Assembly (NCBI RefSeq): GCF_000315625.1 | Contig: NW_005434516.1 | Coordinates: forward strand, 90,914-117,099 | Reading direction: 5' to 3' | Origin: Guillardia theta CCMP2712 | Lineage: Eukaryota; Cryptophyceae; Pyrenomonadales; Geminigeraceae | Length of the DNA: 26,186 bases | In this document: in pieces, positions 7,748 through 16,639 of the stretch | Layout of the letters: every line of letters begins with the position of its first letter | Numbering within the stretch: position 1 is the first letter of the stretch | Notes under the pieces: model-generated | Database searches by the model: none | Told to the model about the DNA's origin: nothing | The model's input: the letters and a program-made list of their open reading frames with translations, nothing else | Position numbers and translations under genes: made by a program

Positions 7748-10700
7748 TCATGTGCCTGCACAAGAAATGTGCCGTCCATAAACTCAACATCGATCTTCAT
7801 TCTTGTGTCTATCTCCATCCAATCCCTCTAGTTCTTGTATCAGGTACCCTGATCTGTCCTGTCCTGTCCTGTCCTGTTCTCTCCTGTCCTGTCCTGTTCT
7901 CTCCTGTCCTGTCCTTACTTGTCCTGTCCTGTCCTGTCCTTACTTATCCTGTCCATCCCCGTCCTGTCCTCCCTTGTTCTCCCCTGTTCTGTTCTGTTTT
8001 GTCCTATCCTCCCCTGTTTCCCAACTTCTTCCTCACCAAGTTTGTTTCTAAGTGAAGGAGGGACGTAGGCGACAACTCGCGTTCCAGACTCCTGGAGTCA
8101 TGCCGTGAGTAGTGGAGGAAACGAGGAAGGAGAACGGAGGGAGGAGGAGGCAGCAATGGTACTAGTAGTAGCAAGCAGCAAAACAAGAAGCAGCAGTATT
8201 AGGAGTAGTAGTGGGAGGAGGAGGAGAAGTAAGAGGAAAAGAAGAAGGAGAAGGAGAAGGAGAGGGAGAAGGAGAGGGAGAAGGAGAGGGAGAAGGAGAA
8301 GAAAGAAAAAGTTATTGAATACCTGAAAGTCTTCTTGGATGATCGTCCCAACCTGAGTAGCACAAACATGGGAAAACCAGGAGGCATGCTGCAGGAGTTT
8401 ACCTTGTGGATTTCCGCCAGAAGGTCAGAAGCACTGCGGAAAGGTTAGAAGGCGAGGAGAGAGGAGGAGAATAGCAGATGAGAGAAGCAGGGATGAGAGG
8501 AGGGGGAGGAGGAGAAGGGGAGGAGGAGAAGACGAGGAGATGATGATGATGAGGAGGAGATGAGGAGGAGATGAGGAGGAAATGAGGAGGAAATGAGGAG
8601 GAGGAGGAGAAGGGGAAGAGGAGAAGAGGAGCAGGAGCAAGGAAGATGTTGAAGAGCGGGAAAGAGAGGGGGGGTGAGGGTAACTAAGAACAGTTTGAAA
8701 GGTCAAGTCGTGTGAGTTATGATGCAGTAATGAACACACAAGTCAGTCGTGGTACCTGTAAGGGAGCAAGCATTCGATCATGACGGAAAGTTGAAGCAGG
8801 GCCTGAGGTGCAAACAGTTATCAAAGTTTGAGGAGAGGAATTTAACGTCTTTACCTCTTCCACGATGTCCAGCAGCTGAAGTGAATGAAGTGCGTAAGAG
8901 GAATAAGAGTTAGGAACGGAGGGACAGGAGCAGTGGAGACGAGCAGGAAGATCATCTTCATCAGAAGCAAGATCATCATCTTCTCCTCTGATGAAGATGA
9001 TGATCTTTTGATGAAGATGCTGATGAGGCATCATGAGCAGACAACAATCGTTCTGATCATTCTGCGCATGTAAGGAATAGCGAACAACAGTCCGGCCACA
9101 TTTCAAACGGATCATATGAACATAGAGGGGGAAATGCTGTAAACCAGGAGGAAATTTGGCTCAAGAAATGCTGAGCAAGAAATGGCAAGAAATACCACCA
9201 AGTCTCGATACAACCTCACAACAGTACTACAACAGTGGAGACAGAGACAGAGACGGAGACAGTGACAGAGACGGAGACAGAGACAGTTGAAGCTCTTTCA
9301 ACAACCAGCTCACAAAACTCAGATGTAGTCAAGAACATCTCTAACAACTCATCGTGTGTCATGTCACCTCAGCCAGTCCGTCCCCTGACTTGGCAGACGT
9401 CGCTACTGTACACTCCGGGATAACTCGTTCGTGGATGCGAAGCCATGCTGGGCTTTCGATCTTCTCCTAGAAACGAGAGCGATAAGAGAGAGGTGGCAAG
9501 GCAGAGGAAGGAAGAAGGGAGGGCAAGAGAGGGGAGAGGAACCAAGACGAGGTGAAGGGGAGGGCAAGGAGCAGAGCAGCGAGTACAGAGCATGGCAGGA
9601 TAACGAAAAGAAGGCTCAGGAGGAGGAGGAGGAAGTAGACAGTGAGGGAGGCAAGAGAATTGTAGGATAGCGAATGTGGAGGAGTTGAGAGCAAGTAGAC
9701 CTTATCGCAAGCATCCATCTTGTTCAGGACGAGGATCTGGAGACTCGCTGATCTCAATGTCTCCCCGTGCAAGAGAGCTTCACTTCCACCTGCGGAGTGT
9801 CTTCCAACATCAGCTCCTCGATGATGTTCTGGACGCTCCATATCTTGCACGCGAACGAAAGTCAGGAGCACAGAGGGCAGNNNNNNNNNNNNNNNNNNNN
9901 NNNNNNNNNNNNNNNNNNNNNNNNNNNNNNNNNNNNNNNNNNNNNNNNNNNNNNNNNNNNNNNNNNNNNNNNNNNNNNNNGACCTTTGCGTACTTCGACT
10001 ACTTGATCTTCCTATATCTCTGTTCCCGTACACTTCCACCATCTCGCTTGAAAAGATTTTTCCTTGCTCCTTCCCCCGCCCTGCCGCTGCCTCTGTCCCT
10101 TCTCCATCTCCTCCTCCTTCTCCTTCTCTCCTCCTTCTCCTTCTTCTTCTGCTGCCGCTGCCGCTGCGCCCCCCCCGCCCCCATGTTCCCCTCTTCCTCC
10201 TCTTCCTCCCACTCCCCTTCCTCTCCTCCCCCTGGAGTCTTACCGGAGTTTTCTCGTCGTCGGATCAAGTGTGGCGAAGAGAAGGTCGTCGGCATAAACC
10301 TGAAGGCGAAGAAGCAGTTATTGACCGTTATCACCACCAACAAGACCATAACCACCGACACCCTCCTCCTCATATCCTCGTCTTCATCACTCCTATCCCT
10401 CCTCTCCCTCCTCGTCATCATCCTCCTAGTCCCTCTCACTATCACCTCCTTTGCACTGCTGTGCTCTGCTCTATTCACCTCAGCAAGTGGAGGTGAAGAT
10501 CAGCAGAGCAGGGCAGGGCAGGGCAGGGCAAAGGAGATGACAGCTCCCTACAGACCCATTCTCGTCTTCCTCGTCCTCCCTTCCCTTCCACATGAAGTTT
10601 TACCTCTTCAGATCCACACAGTTTGTTGAGCATCGTCGATTTGCCTGGCAAACGACGTCATACTCCAAGAAAACAACCACAAAAAAATGTTTGCACAAAT

Positions 10701-13238
10701 ACCATACACATTGATAAGAAACACGGCAACTGCGTGCTGTTAACGATTTCTCTCCCGTATGCCACTCATTTTGTCCATCACGTGTGTTTTTTTTCCAGCT
10801 CAATCCTCTCTCATCCATTCTAAAGTAATGAACAAATACAATCATTCTCATCTTGTCAATCCTTCATCTGTCAGGCCTCTCTTTGCTGCTCAGGCTTACC
10901 GGCATTCGTGTATCCAACGATGGCTATGATGGGTAAATTATCCCTCTCCCTCCTCTTTGTTCTGTACACCTCCCGCTGCGAAAGAACCATTTTCACAACA
11001 ACCATGATCAACATCAACATATACATCGCCATGCACATCAAAATTACAACATAAACATTTACCAAAACATACACATCAATGCCCACATTACCATTCACAA
11101 TCTCTTCATCTGCACCCACACCCACACCCACATTTACATTCAGTTCAATCATCAACCTGCTGCTTGACTTCTTCCATCTCTTTCTCCACGTTTTGCAGCT
11201 GCAAAACACCATCATCCCCATCCCCTCAGACCTCCGCCTCGTCCTCCTCCTCTCCCACCTGCTTGCGGAACAATCGCTTGTCTGCTTCAATCTGCGATTC
11301 ACCCATGCCCTTGAGGTTTTTCCCTCCTCCTCCTCCTCCTGCTAAGGTTTAGTTGAGCTCTCCCTGCAGGAAGCCTTCACCTCCTCGCGCCTCCATGCCG
11401 GCTCCCTCCGTCATGAAGTACTGCAGGAGAGAAGAGGGAACAAGAGATGAGCTTGCGAGGAGAGGAGAGGAGGAAGAAGAAAGCAGGGGAGGGCAAGAAA
11501 CGAAAGAGGCATACTTGCAGTCGAGGCATCATGTATTTCATCTGCGCAGCTTGCACCTGCACAGAGTTTGAACGGAGTGAACAGGTCCAAGTAGGAGGCA
11601 GAAAGGAGAAGCGAGACAAGGGTGAAGATGAAGTCGGTAGGTATGAAAAGAGGAGGGGAAGGAAGAAAGGGAGAAGAAGTGAGGGAAAATGAATTTTGAG
11701 GGGAGCCATGGGCAGGAAACATGTACCATCGTAAACCAAAAGAAGATTGGATGGCAGAAGATAGAGTTGGAGGAGAAGGCAGAGGAGGGGGGAGAGGAGG
11801 AAGAGGCTCCTTTCTGTGTGCGTGAGGAAGAGGAGGAGGAGGAAAGACCTGAAGCTTTGCCTCCCTGGTCCTTGCTCGCTGTGCAAAGATTTGAAGGATA
11901 AGCATGGTCCTGTCAAGAACCTGCAAGACCTTGAGGAACGGATACCTTCATCCTCCTTCCTCTGTCTGCTCTGCTCTGCTCCAGTGCCCTACCCTGCCTC
12001 TCCTCTCCCCTCCCCTCCCCGCTTCCACCCCTCCCCTTCCCTCCCCTCTCCTCCCCTCCTCCCTCCCCTCCTCTCCTCACCCGAACGTCCTCTCCCAGAA
12101 TAGTTTGGATGTTCCTGCCTTGCGCAGGGGAGAGCTCATCATCGAACACAACCTGCACCAACAGGTCGATCAGCCAACAGGTTACGGAATGAGCAGCAGT
12201 CAGTGCAAACTTCACCACGTCGATCTCGAGCGTCTTCACTGTCTTGGCGAGAGCCTCAACCTGGCGGGTAACGAGGATCCATCACTTGATCCTGCTTGTT
12301 CCCGACGTCCTTCCATACCTTTCCTGCCCCGATGAATGTAGAAGGACTCGGGTTCTATCATACAGCATCACAAACAGGAGCACAATAGACCTCCTTCCTC
12401 TTGACCTGCATCGATTGGAACTCCCTTCCTAACACGACCAGCCCTGGAAAGAGTTTGCACTGAGCAGACCACCATCGAGCACAGGCAACAGAATGATTAC
12501 AGCAGGAAGCAGAGCTGAACACAAGAGGGGACGAGATAGCCACCGAGAGAAGAAGAGGACAAGGGCAGGAAAGACAACACAGCAGAAAGAGAAAGACGAG
12601 AAGAACATAGTAGAAAGAGAACGACGAGAAGAACACAGTAGAAAGAGAAAGACGAGAGGAGGAGGGGCACAGGGAAACAAGACGCCGTCATGCAATCAAC
12701 ACAAGAGCAGCTCTACAAGGCTGACAAACCTGCCGTCTCGCACAATCGTTGAAGCTCATCCAAGGAATCGTCTACCTCCCATGACGACTCCAACGTCTTG
12801 TATCTGTGAGCACTTAGGGCAGAGATGTTGAGAAGACAAACATCTCACCTATTCCTCTTGATGTCAGCACCAACGATGTACGCTCTAATCCACATGTCAC
12901 CAACGAAATCCTCTGCATTGTTAATCAAGACTTCTCCCACCTGTCTCCCTTCTTGGTCGTGATGGTCTCGGAACCGAACAAGTTCATGTTGAGAGAGGAG
13001 AAGCGCTTCGGTCCATCACTCCACCTCCCCCTGCAGCAACATCTGAGCATGGCACCCTCCCTGCGGCAAGGAACCTGGGACGTTGAAATGGTATCTTTGA
13101 CCTCCCAATTTGTCCCAATGGCAAGTCAGCACACCGTTTGCTCAGGCAATGAGGCCCCGGGATCAGAGTGAAGGCGTGAACGTGTCCAACACTCATTACC
13201 ATGCTCCACAGCAGAGCAAAGGAGATCATCCCAGGCAT
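7748..13238 (-). CDS. hflX: plastid-targeted HflX-type GTPase, more than 20 small exons, interrupted by assembly gap
   Basis: HflX is a GTPase that binds the large ribosomal subunit and acts on stalled or stressed ribosomes; plant relatives are chloroplastic. Exons in reading order: leader 13238 to about 13015; about 12955-12849; 12803-12730; 12443-12406; 12354-12319; 12260-12216; 12152-12081; 11920-11849; 11556-11515; 11420-11381; 11341-11259; 11198-11157; 10975-10900; 10644-10604; 10299-10244; gap; 9843-9790; 9736-9701; 9466-9368; 8875-8855; 8802-8756; 8433-8403; 8352-8323; 8091-8037; perhaps 7755-7748. All internal phases join. Landmarks: NPSPSTFIGAGK, VVFDDELSPAQGRN, LDRTMLILQIFAQRARTRE, GMGESQIEADKR, a coiled linker, G1 VGYTNAGKST (split by an intron inside a Gly codon), switch I LFATLDPTTRK, G4 LVLNKMD, G5 TSAKSGDGL, then LLPYSASDLL and GTRVVAYVP. 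G3 (DTVGF) is missing and probably lies in or beside the gap. The leader-exon 2 splice and the last exon are uncertain. Confidence 0.92.
7855..8010. repeat. (TGTCC)n pentanucleotide microsatellite
   Basis: Mostly perfect TGTCC units on the plus strand, interspersed with TTCTC, TTACT and CCCTT variants. It lies in the probable last intron (7756-8036) of the HflX-like gene. If that intron were not removed, the minus frame would stay open through the repeat to a TAA at 7917-7915. Confidence 0.85.
8104..8322. repeat. purine-rich low-complexity tract inside an HflX-like intron
   Basis: The plus strand is almost pure A/G, with GGAGAAGGAGAGGGAGAAGG-type units at 8245-8310. It lies in the 231-bp intron 8092-8322, so the Arg/Lys-rich plus-strand frame across it is not a gene. 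Read on the coding strand it is a long polypyrimidine tract ahead of an acceptor. Confidence 0.7.
8434..8755. repeat. GAGGAG/GATGAG-rich tract inside an HflX-like intron
   Basis: A 322-bp intron dominated on the plus strand by AGGAGGAGATGAGGAGGAAATG-like units (8500-8640). It is pyrimidine-rich on the coding (minus) strand. No gene is supported. Confidence 0.6.
8969..9007. repeat. perfect 15-bp inverted repeat (hairpin) in an intron
   Basis: AAGATCATCATCTTC (8969-8983) pairs perfectly with GAAGATGATGATCTT (8993-9007) around a 9-nt loop TCCTCTGAT. It lies in the longest HflX-like intron (8876-9367, 492 bp). Related imperfect words lie on both sides, so the local sequence is an expanded GATGAA/ATCTTC repeat. 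Confidence 0.85.
9236..9289. repeat. (GACAGA)n-type microsatellite
   Basis: Imperfect GAGACA/GACAGA/GACGGA hexamers inside the HflX-like intron 8876-9367. Not coding in the model. Confidence 0.8.
9881..9980. other. 100-N assembly gap
   Basis: Exactly 100 unknown bases. In the HflX-like gene it separates the LDPTTRKLR exon (ends 10244) from the IWSVQNIIEEL exon (starts 9843). About 60 residues expected of the family are missing here, including the G3 DTVGF motif and the following helix. With introns they need more than 100 bp, so the N count is probably a placeholder. Confidence 0.95.
13045..13238 (-). other. bipartite plastid-targeting leader of the HflX-like protein
   Basis: From ATG 13238 (or 13229) the frame gives a hydrophobic core FALLWSMVMSV, a small-residue cleavage site VHA, then Phe at +1 (FTLIPGPH). 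A stretch rich in Arg, Lys, Ser and Pro with few acids follows (SKRCADLPLGQIGRSK, then RPRFLAAGRV). A signal peptide followed by Phe and a basic transit peptide is the known bipartite leader of nuclear-encoded proteins in cryptophytes and other red-type complex-plastid algae. The frame must switch by one before the HflX body, so an intron lies between about 13015 and 12955. Candidate donors include GGAG|GTGGAG and AGG|GTGCCA; candidate acceptors include TTCCGAG and GGAGACAG. Confidence 0.75.
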
Positions 13239-14894
13239 GCTGATGTTCCTGTAACGCAACTGTGCCCTAGAGCAGCGATCGGCCCTGCGCTGCCTCACTG
13301 CGTGCTTGTTGGAGCGATGCCGTGCACAGTAGCGATTGGACGTCAGCTATCCGCAACGAATCCTCCCTCTGGACCCTTTCCTACGATGCTCGTCTCCGGC
13401 CCTCCTCCCTGGACTGTGATTGTACCTCCCGCAGTCTATTCCGCCTAGTGGATCCTTAATAGCACGCAGTTTACTCCTCCTTGACCCTCACAGCGCACTG
13501 TCTCCTCCGATCATCCTGCTATCCTCTGATATCGCTCTTGCCCTGACCTTCGTTCACCTGCTCTCCTCGTTCCTCCGCATGCAGATACCCTTTCCCGCTC
13601 CCGCCGCCTCCACCGTTCGAGGCCGCATTCCACACAATGGGGGATTACACCTTAGTACCCGTAGTATGATCCCGATTCACGGTGGGGTGGGTCTAATTTA
13701 GCCTGCCAATATCTCAGTAAAACTCTGAGTCTGCCACGGGGTATCGGCCAGTTTCAGCTTAGGGCCCGGGCCGGGCCTGTGCCGTCCGGCGATTCTCTGC
13801 GGCGGGCCGACAGGGCCCGGCCCGGCTAAAGCCGCTGCACACGCTTGTTGTTGACAAAGTTTTTTTACTCAAGGTTAAGTTAAAGATCAGTACGAGGAAA
13901 AAGGTTTACTAGGCAGCAGTGTAGGTGTGCATTGCTGCCTTGTGTTAGTTCCCTACATGGAGCTGAGGCGAGCTGTAAATCAGCCACTGGGAAGCAGCTG
14001 GTCTTTTCCCTAGTTGAGTAAATATTCATGGTCGGTCCGAAGAGGTGCGAGGAGAGCCCCCCGCAGGAAAAAAAAAGGAAGAATGAGATCACCCTGCAGT
14101 ACAAATATTGACTTATTTCTTTACTTACTCATTTCTGGCACGGCAGCGCTTGTTTATTGGTAGTAACGGTCACTGCCTCCTCTTGCTGCAAGGGCGCATA
14201 TGTTTCTTTACTCAACTTCATATTCACATACTGTAATTTACTCAAATGATAGAAGCTCTGCTGCCTCTTCCGGTGTGGACGGCAACCGAGCCGTGACGCC
14301 TTGCAAATGCCGTCCCGAATGAGCCGTGCCGTGCCGGGGGGTGGATGACTTGACTGTCAGCTGCTGACAGACAAACTCACTTTACTACACAGAAAGTTGA
14401 TTGAACATAGCGGTCATTGACCGGTAGTTGAAAGGTAAAGTAGGGGTAGTATGGAATTTCGGCAAAGTGGTCCATTGTATGCTCGAAACAAACTGCCCTC
14501 TTATCCCAATATGGGGGTGGGGTCTAGAGCAGGGGTAAGGAGGGGTAGAACCAATGCAGGGCATCGCAGCCGGCAGGAGGACCGGACGGAGAAACAACCA
14601 AAAAAAAAAACGAAATTGGGGTCTGAAGGTCAGACATACGGGTCGTTTCTCCGACTAGAAAGGGGGTACTAAAACAGACATGTCTCTTTCTCAAGAGGAG
14701 GGGTGATATAGGTCTGAGAAACACAGGAAATATAGGGTAGGGTAGTGAGGAGTCATGGGCAAACCCATTGCGACGGGGTCCACAACGGGAATGGAGGGGT
14801 CCTTGTAGTTATGGAAGAGTCCAGAATTCGTGGTGGGTAGGGTGATAACCATGGAAAATAACGGGGTAGGGGTCCAGGTTCAGTCACGGCAGTG
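13239..14894. other. intergenic: 5' flank of the HflX-like gene, short GC-rich block, G-rich repeat sequence
   Basis: 13239-13700 should hold the HflX-like promoter; I see no recognisable motif. A GC-rich block with CCCGGGCC and GCCCGGCCCGG words lies at about 13760-13830, followed by TTACTCAAGGTTAAG at 13865-13879 and AAGATCAG at 13883-13890, close to the arm at 17240. At 14440-14890 GGGGT-rich words are frequent (GGGGGTGGGGTCTAG, GGGGTAAGGAGGGGTAG, GGGGTAGGGGTCC). Scattered open frames are short and featureless. Confidence 0.5.
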
Positions 14895-16265
14895 ATGTTG
14901 GCCTTCGGAGCTGGGGTCGAAATGAAACCGATTGTACCCCACCCATATATATACTACCAAGAATGTGTTCAAGAACCAGGTAGTAGGAGTACCCCACCCA
15001 CTGAAATAGTATGTACAGACTGCAGGAGGTTATTACTTAAAACCCCTGGTGCCCCATCGTCATCTGCCTCCTTCCTCCCTAAGTCTTCTGCCGCCGCAGT
15101 CCTTCCATATTCTCTTGTTACCGATCCCAGCGCTTCTTTGAGTGCTCTCTGCGGCTCTATCTCAACAAAAGTGCTTTCTTGGTGGCAAGACAAGCTGCCT
15201 GCGACAAGAACACGTCAGGGTACAAAGGAGATGAAGCTTTTCAACAAGAACAGATCTACCATACCTGCCAATCTCCTCTCCGATGCCTCCATCGTTGTGG
15301 ACGTTCGTGCTCGCAGTCGCATCCTCCTCGCCAGCCCTCAGTGGATCTCGCTCTTCGGCTTTAAGCTCGACTCAGACGTCGTCGGGCACAGCCTGAGCGA
15401 CCTGCTCCCCGACCTGCCCGTGCTGCATCGGCTGGTCAAGGAGGGCAGCATGGGGTACGCGCGGGAGGGGTACGTGAGGCTGGGGCAGCAGGGGTCGTTC
15501 CGGGTATCCTGCAGGCCGGTGGGGGGGGACATGGAGGACGGGGACCCTGTGGGGTGCGTGCTTGGGTTTAGGAGGACGCGTGCGGAGGAGTTCGAGCGGG
15601 GGATGCTGGAGACGCGGGAGGCAGTGGTACTGGTGGGGGCGGACGCGGGGCTGACGATCCTGGGGTACAACCAGGAGGCGCTAAGATGTGTTGGGCGAGA
15701 AGGGGAGCTGAATGGGAGCGTGACGGAGCTGACGGAGGAAAAGGGTGACGGAGAGAGGCTGGCAGAGGTGTGCCGGAGGCGGCTGAGGGAGGAGGAGGGA
15801 GCGGAGGAGGCGACCTGGGAGACGGTGTGGGTAGGGAGGTCGAGGGTGAAGGTTTATCCGGTGGCGCTATACTCGGGGAGCCGGGGGAGGCTATGCGGAG
15901 TGCTGCTGTACATGCGAGAGGATAAGGGGATATGCCGAAGGACGTCGAGCATTGCCAACGTGTGCGAGGCGAAGTGGGAATTTGGCTCTTCCACGGATGT
16001 CGCAAATGGGGCTGATAATTGCTGTGATAAGCGTTCATGCTGTGATGTGCAGCGGGGTTCTGAACAGAACAGTTGCTGTGTTGATTTCCAACTGCTCGAC
16101 TACAGCAAGACATCGCACACCGAAAACTGTTTGAATGGAACCATAGATTCCCAGTTGATTGGATTTGCACAAAATCTTACAATTCTTTGCGTCATGGCGT
16201 TGGTCCTTGTTTGGTTTTCCTTCTTTGCAAAGATCGGTTCCGGATCACTGGCCGTGGTTTTGTGA
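14895..16265 (+). CDS. tandem PAS-like protein with C-terminal membrane segment (cassette copy 2)
   Basis: The first ATG in frame is at 14895, giving about 456 residues; the beginning overlaps GGGGTA/TACCCC-type repeat, so the true start may be later (Met at about 15230) or spliced. Residues about 134-361 are the same two-PAS-like cassette as the gene at 3848, with two amino-acid differences. The 133-residue N-terminal part is Ser/Ala-rich and unrelated to copy 1. After the cassette comes a Cys-rich segment with paired cysteines (DNCCDKRSCCDV, NSCCVDF), possible N-glycosylation sites (NGT, NLT), and a hydrophobic helix (TILCVMALVLVWFSFFA) ending about 12 residues from the stop. Probably a tail-anchored or single-pass membrane protein. 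A TGTATTAAA follows at 16384. Confidence 0.72.
   Translation: MLAFGAGVEMKPIVPHPYIYYQECVQEPGSRSTPPTEIVCTDCRRLLLKTPGAPSSSASFLPKSSAAAVLPYSLVTDPSASLSALCGSISTKVLSWWQDKLPATRTRQGTKEMKLFNKNRSTIPANLLSDASIVVDVRARSRILLASPQWISLFGFKLDSDVVGHSLSDLLPDLPVLHRLVKEGSMGYAREGYVRLGQQGSFRVSCRPVGGDMEDGDPVGCVLGFRRTRAEEFERGMLETREAVVLVGADAGLTILGYNQEALRCVGREGELNGSVTELTEEKGDGERLAEVCRRRLREEEGAEEATWETVWVGRSRVKVYPVALYSGSRGRLCGVLLYMREDKGICRRTSSIANVCEAKWEFGSSTDVANGADNCCDKRSCCDVQRGSEQNSCCVDFQLLDYSKTSHTENCLNGTIDSQLIGFAQNLTILCVMALVLVWFSFFAKIGSGSLAVVL
15295..15979 (+). repeat. 685-bp PAS cassette, copy 2
   Basis: Ungapped partner of 3930-4614 with 8 mismatches. Flanks on both sides are unrelated to those of copy 1, and the reading frame is the same in both copies. 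Confidence 0.93.
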
Positions 16266-16639
16266 ATCAATCTCTGAAGCCGCAGTGTTGACTCCCGATG
16301 CTTGCCTTGAAAGTTGAAGAGTTGGTTTTACTTTATTGATTTGTAGAAACACTTTCCAGTGGTTAGAAATTTGTAACAAGATTTGTATTAAAAAGTTTAA
16401 TGTCACTGACTCAGTCGAGCAAGGACTATGTCACCCGAAAGTTCGGCTCGGAAAACTTTCGACCTGACGTCAGTCATCTCCGAGAGCTATGCATACCGTA
16501 CCGTACCGTACTCCGTAGCCTGCCACGACGTCGGATGAACTCCTCGACTCCCCTGATTGTCCTGGTACTGTCGGATTCTTGCGACAGTGTCAGGGTCAAG
16601 CCTCCTCCGACGACTCTCCTGATTGTCCTCGTCACGGCG

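Noticed and set aside
8104-8326. Plus-strand Arg/Lys-rich frame in a GGAGAAGG tract
   Set aside because: Low-complexity purine tract inside an intron of the minus-strand HflX-like gene.
9676-10629. Long plus- and minus-strand frames running through the N gap and pyrimidine-rich tracts
   Set aside because: They include unknown bases and low-complexity intron sequence; the spliced HflX-like exons occupy the minus strand here.
11348-11350. In-frame TAA that would break the HflX-like gene
   Set aside because: It sits inside a 39/42-nt segment with donor and acceptor; removing it gives the expected Gly-rich loop before GMGESQIEADKR.
15338-15670. Minus-strand 110-codon frame in the PAS cassette, also present at 3973-4305
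   Set aside because: Its presence in both copies follows from the DNA identity. The plus frame has PAS-like hydrophobic patterning and continues into membrane segments.
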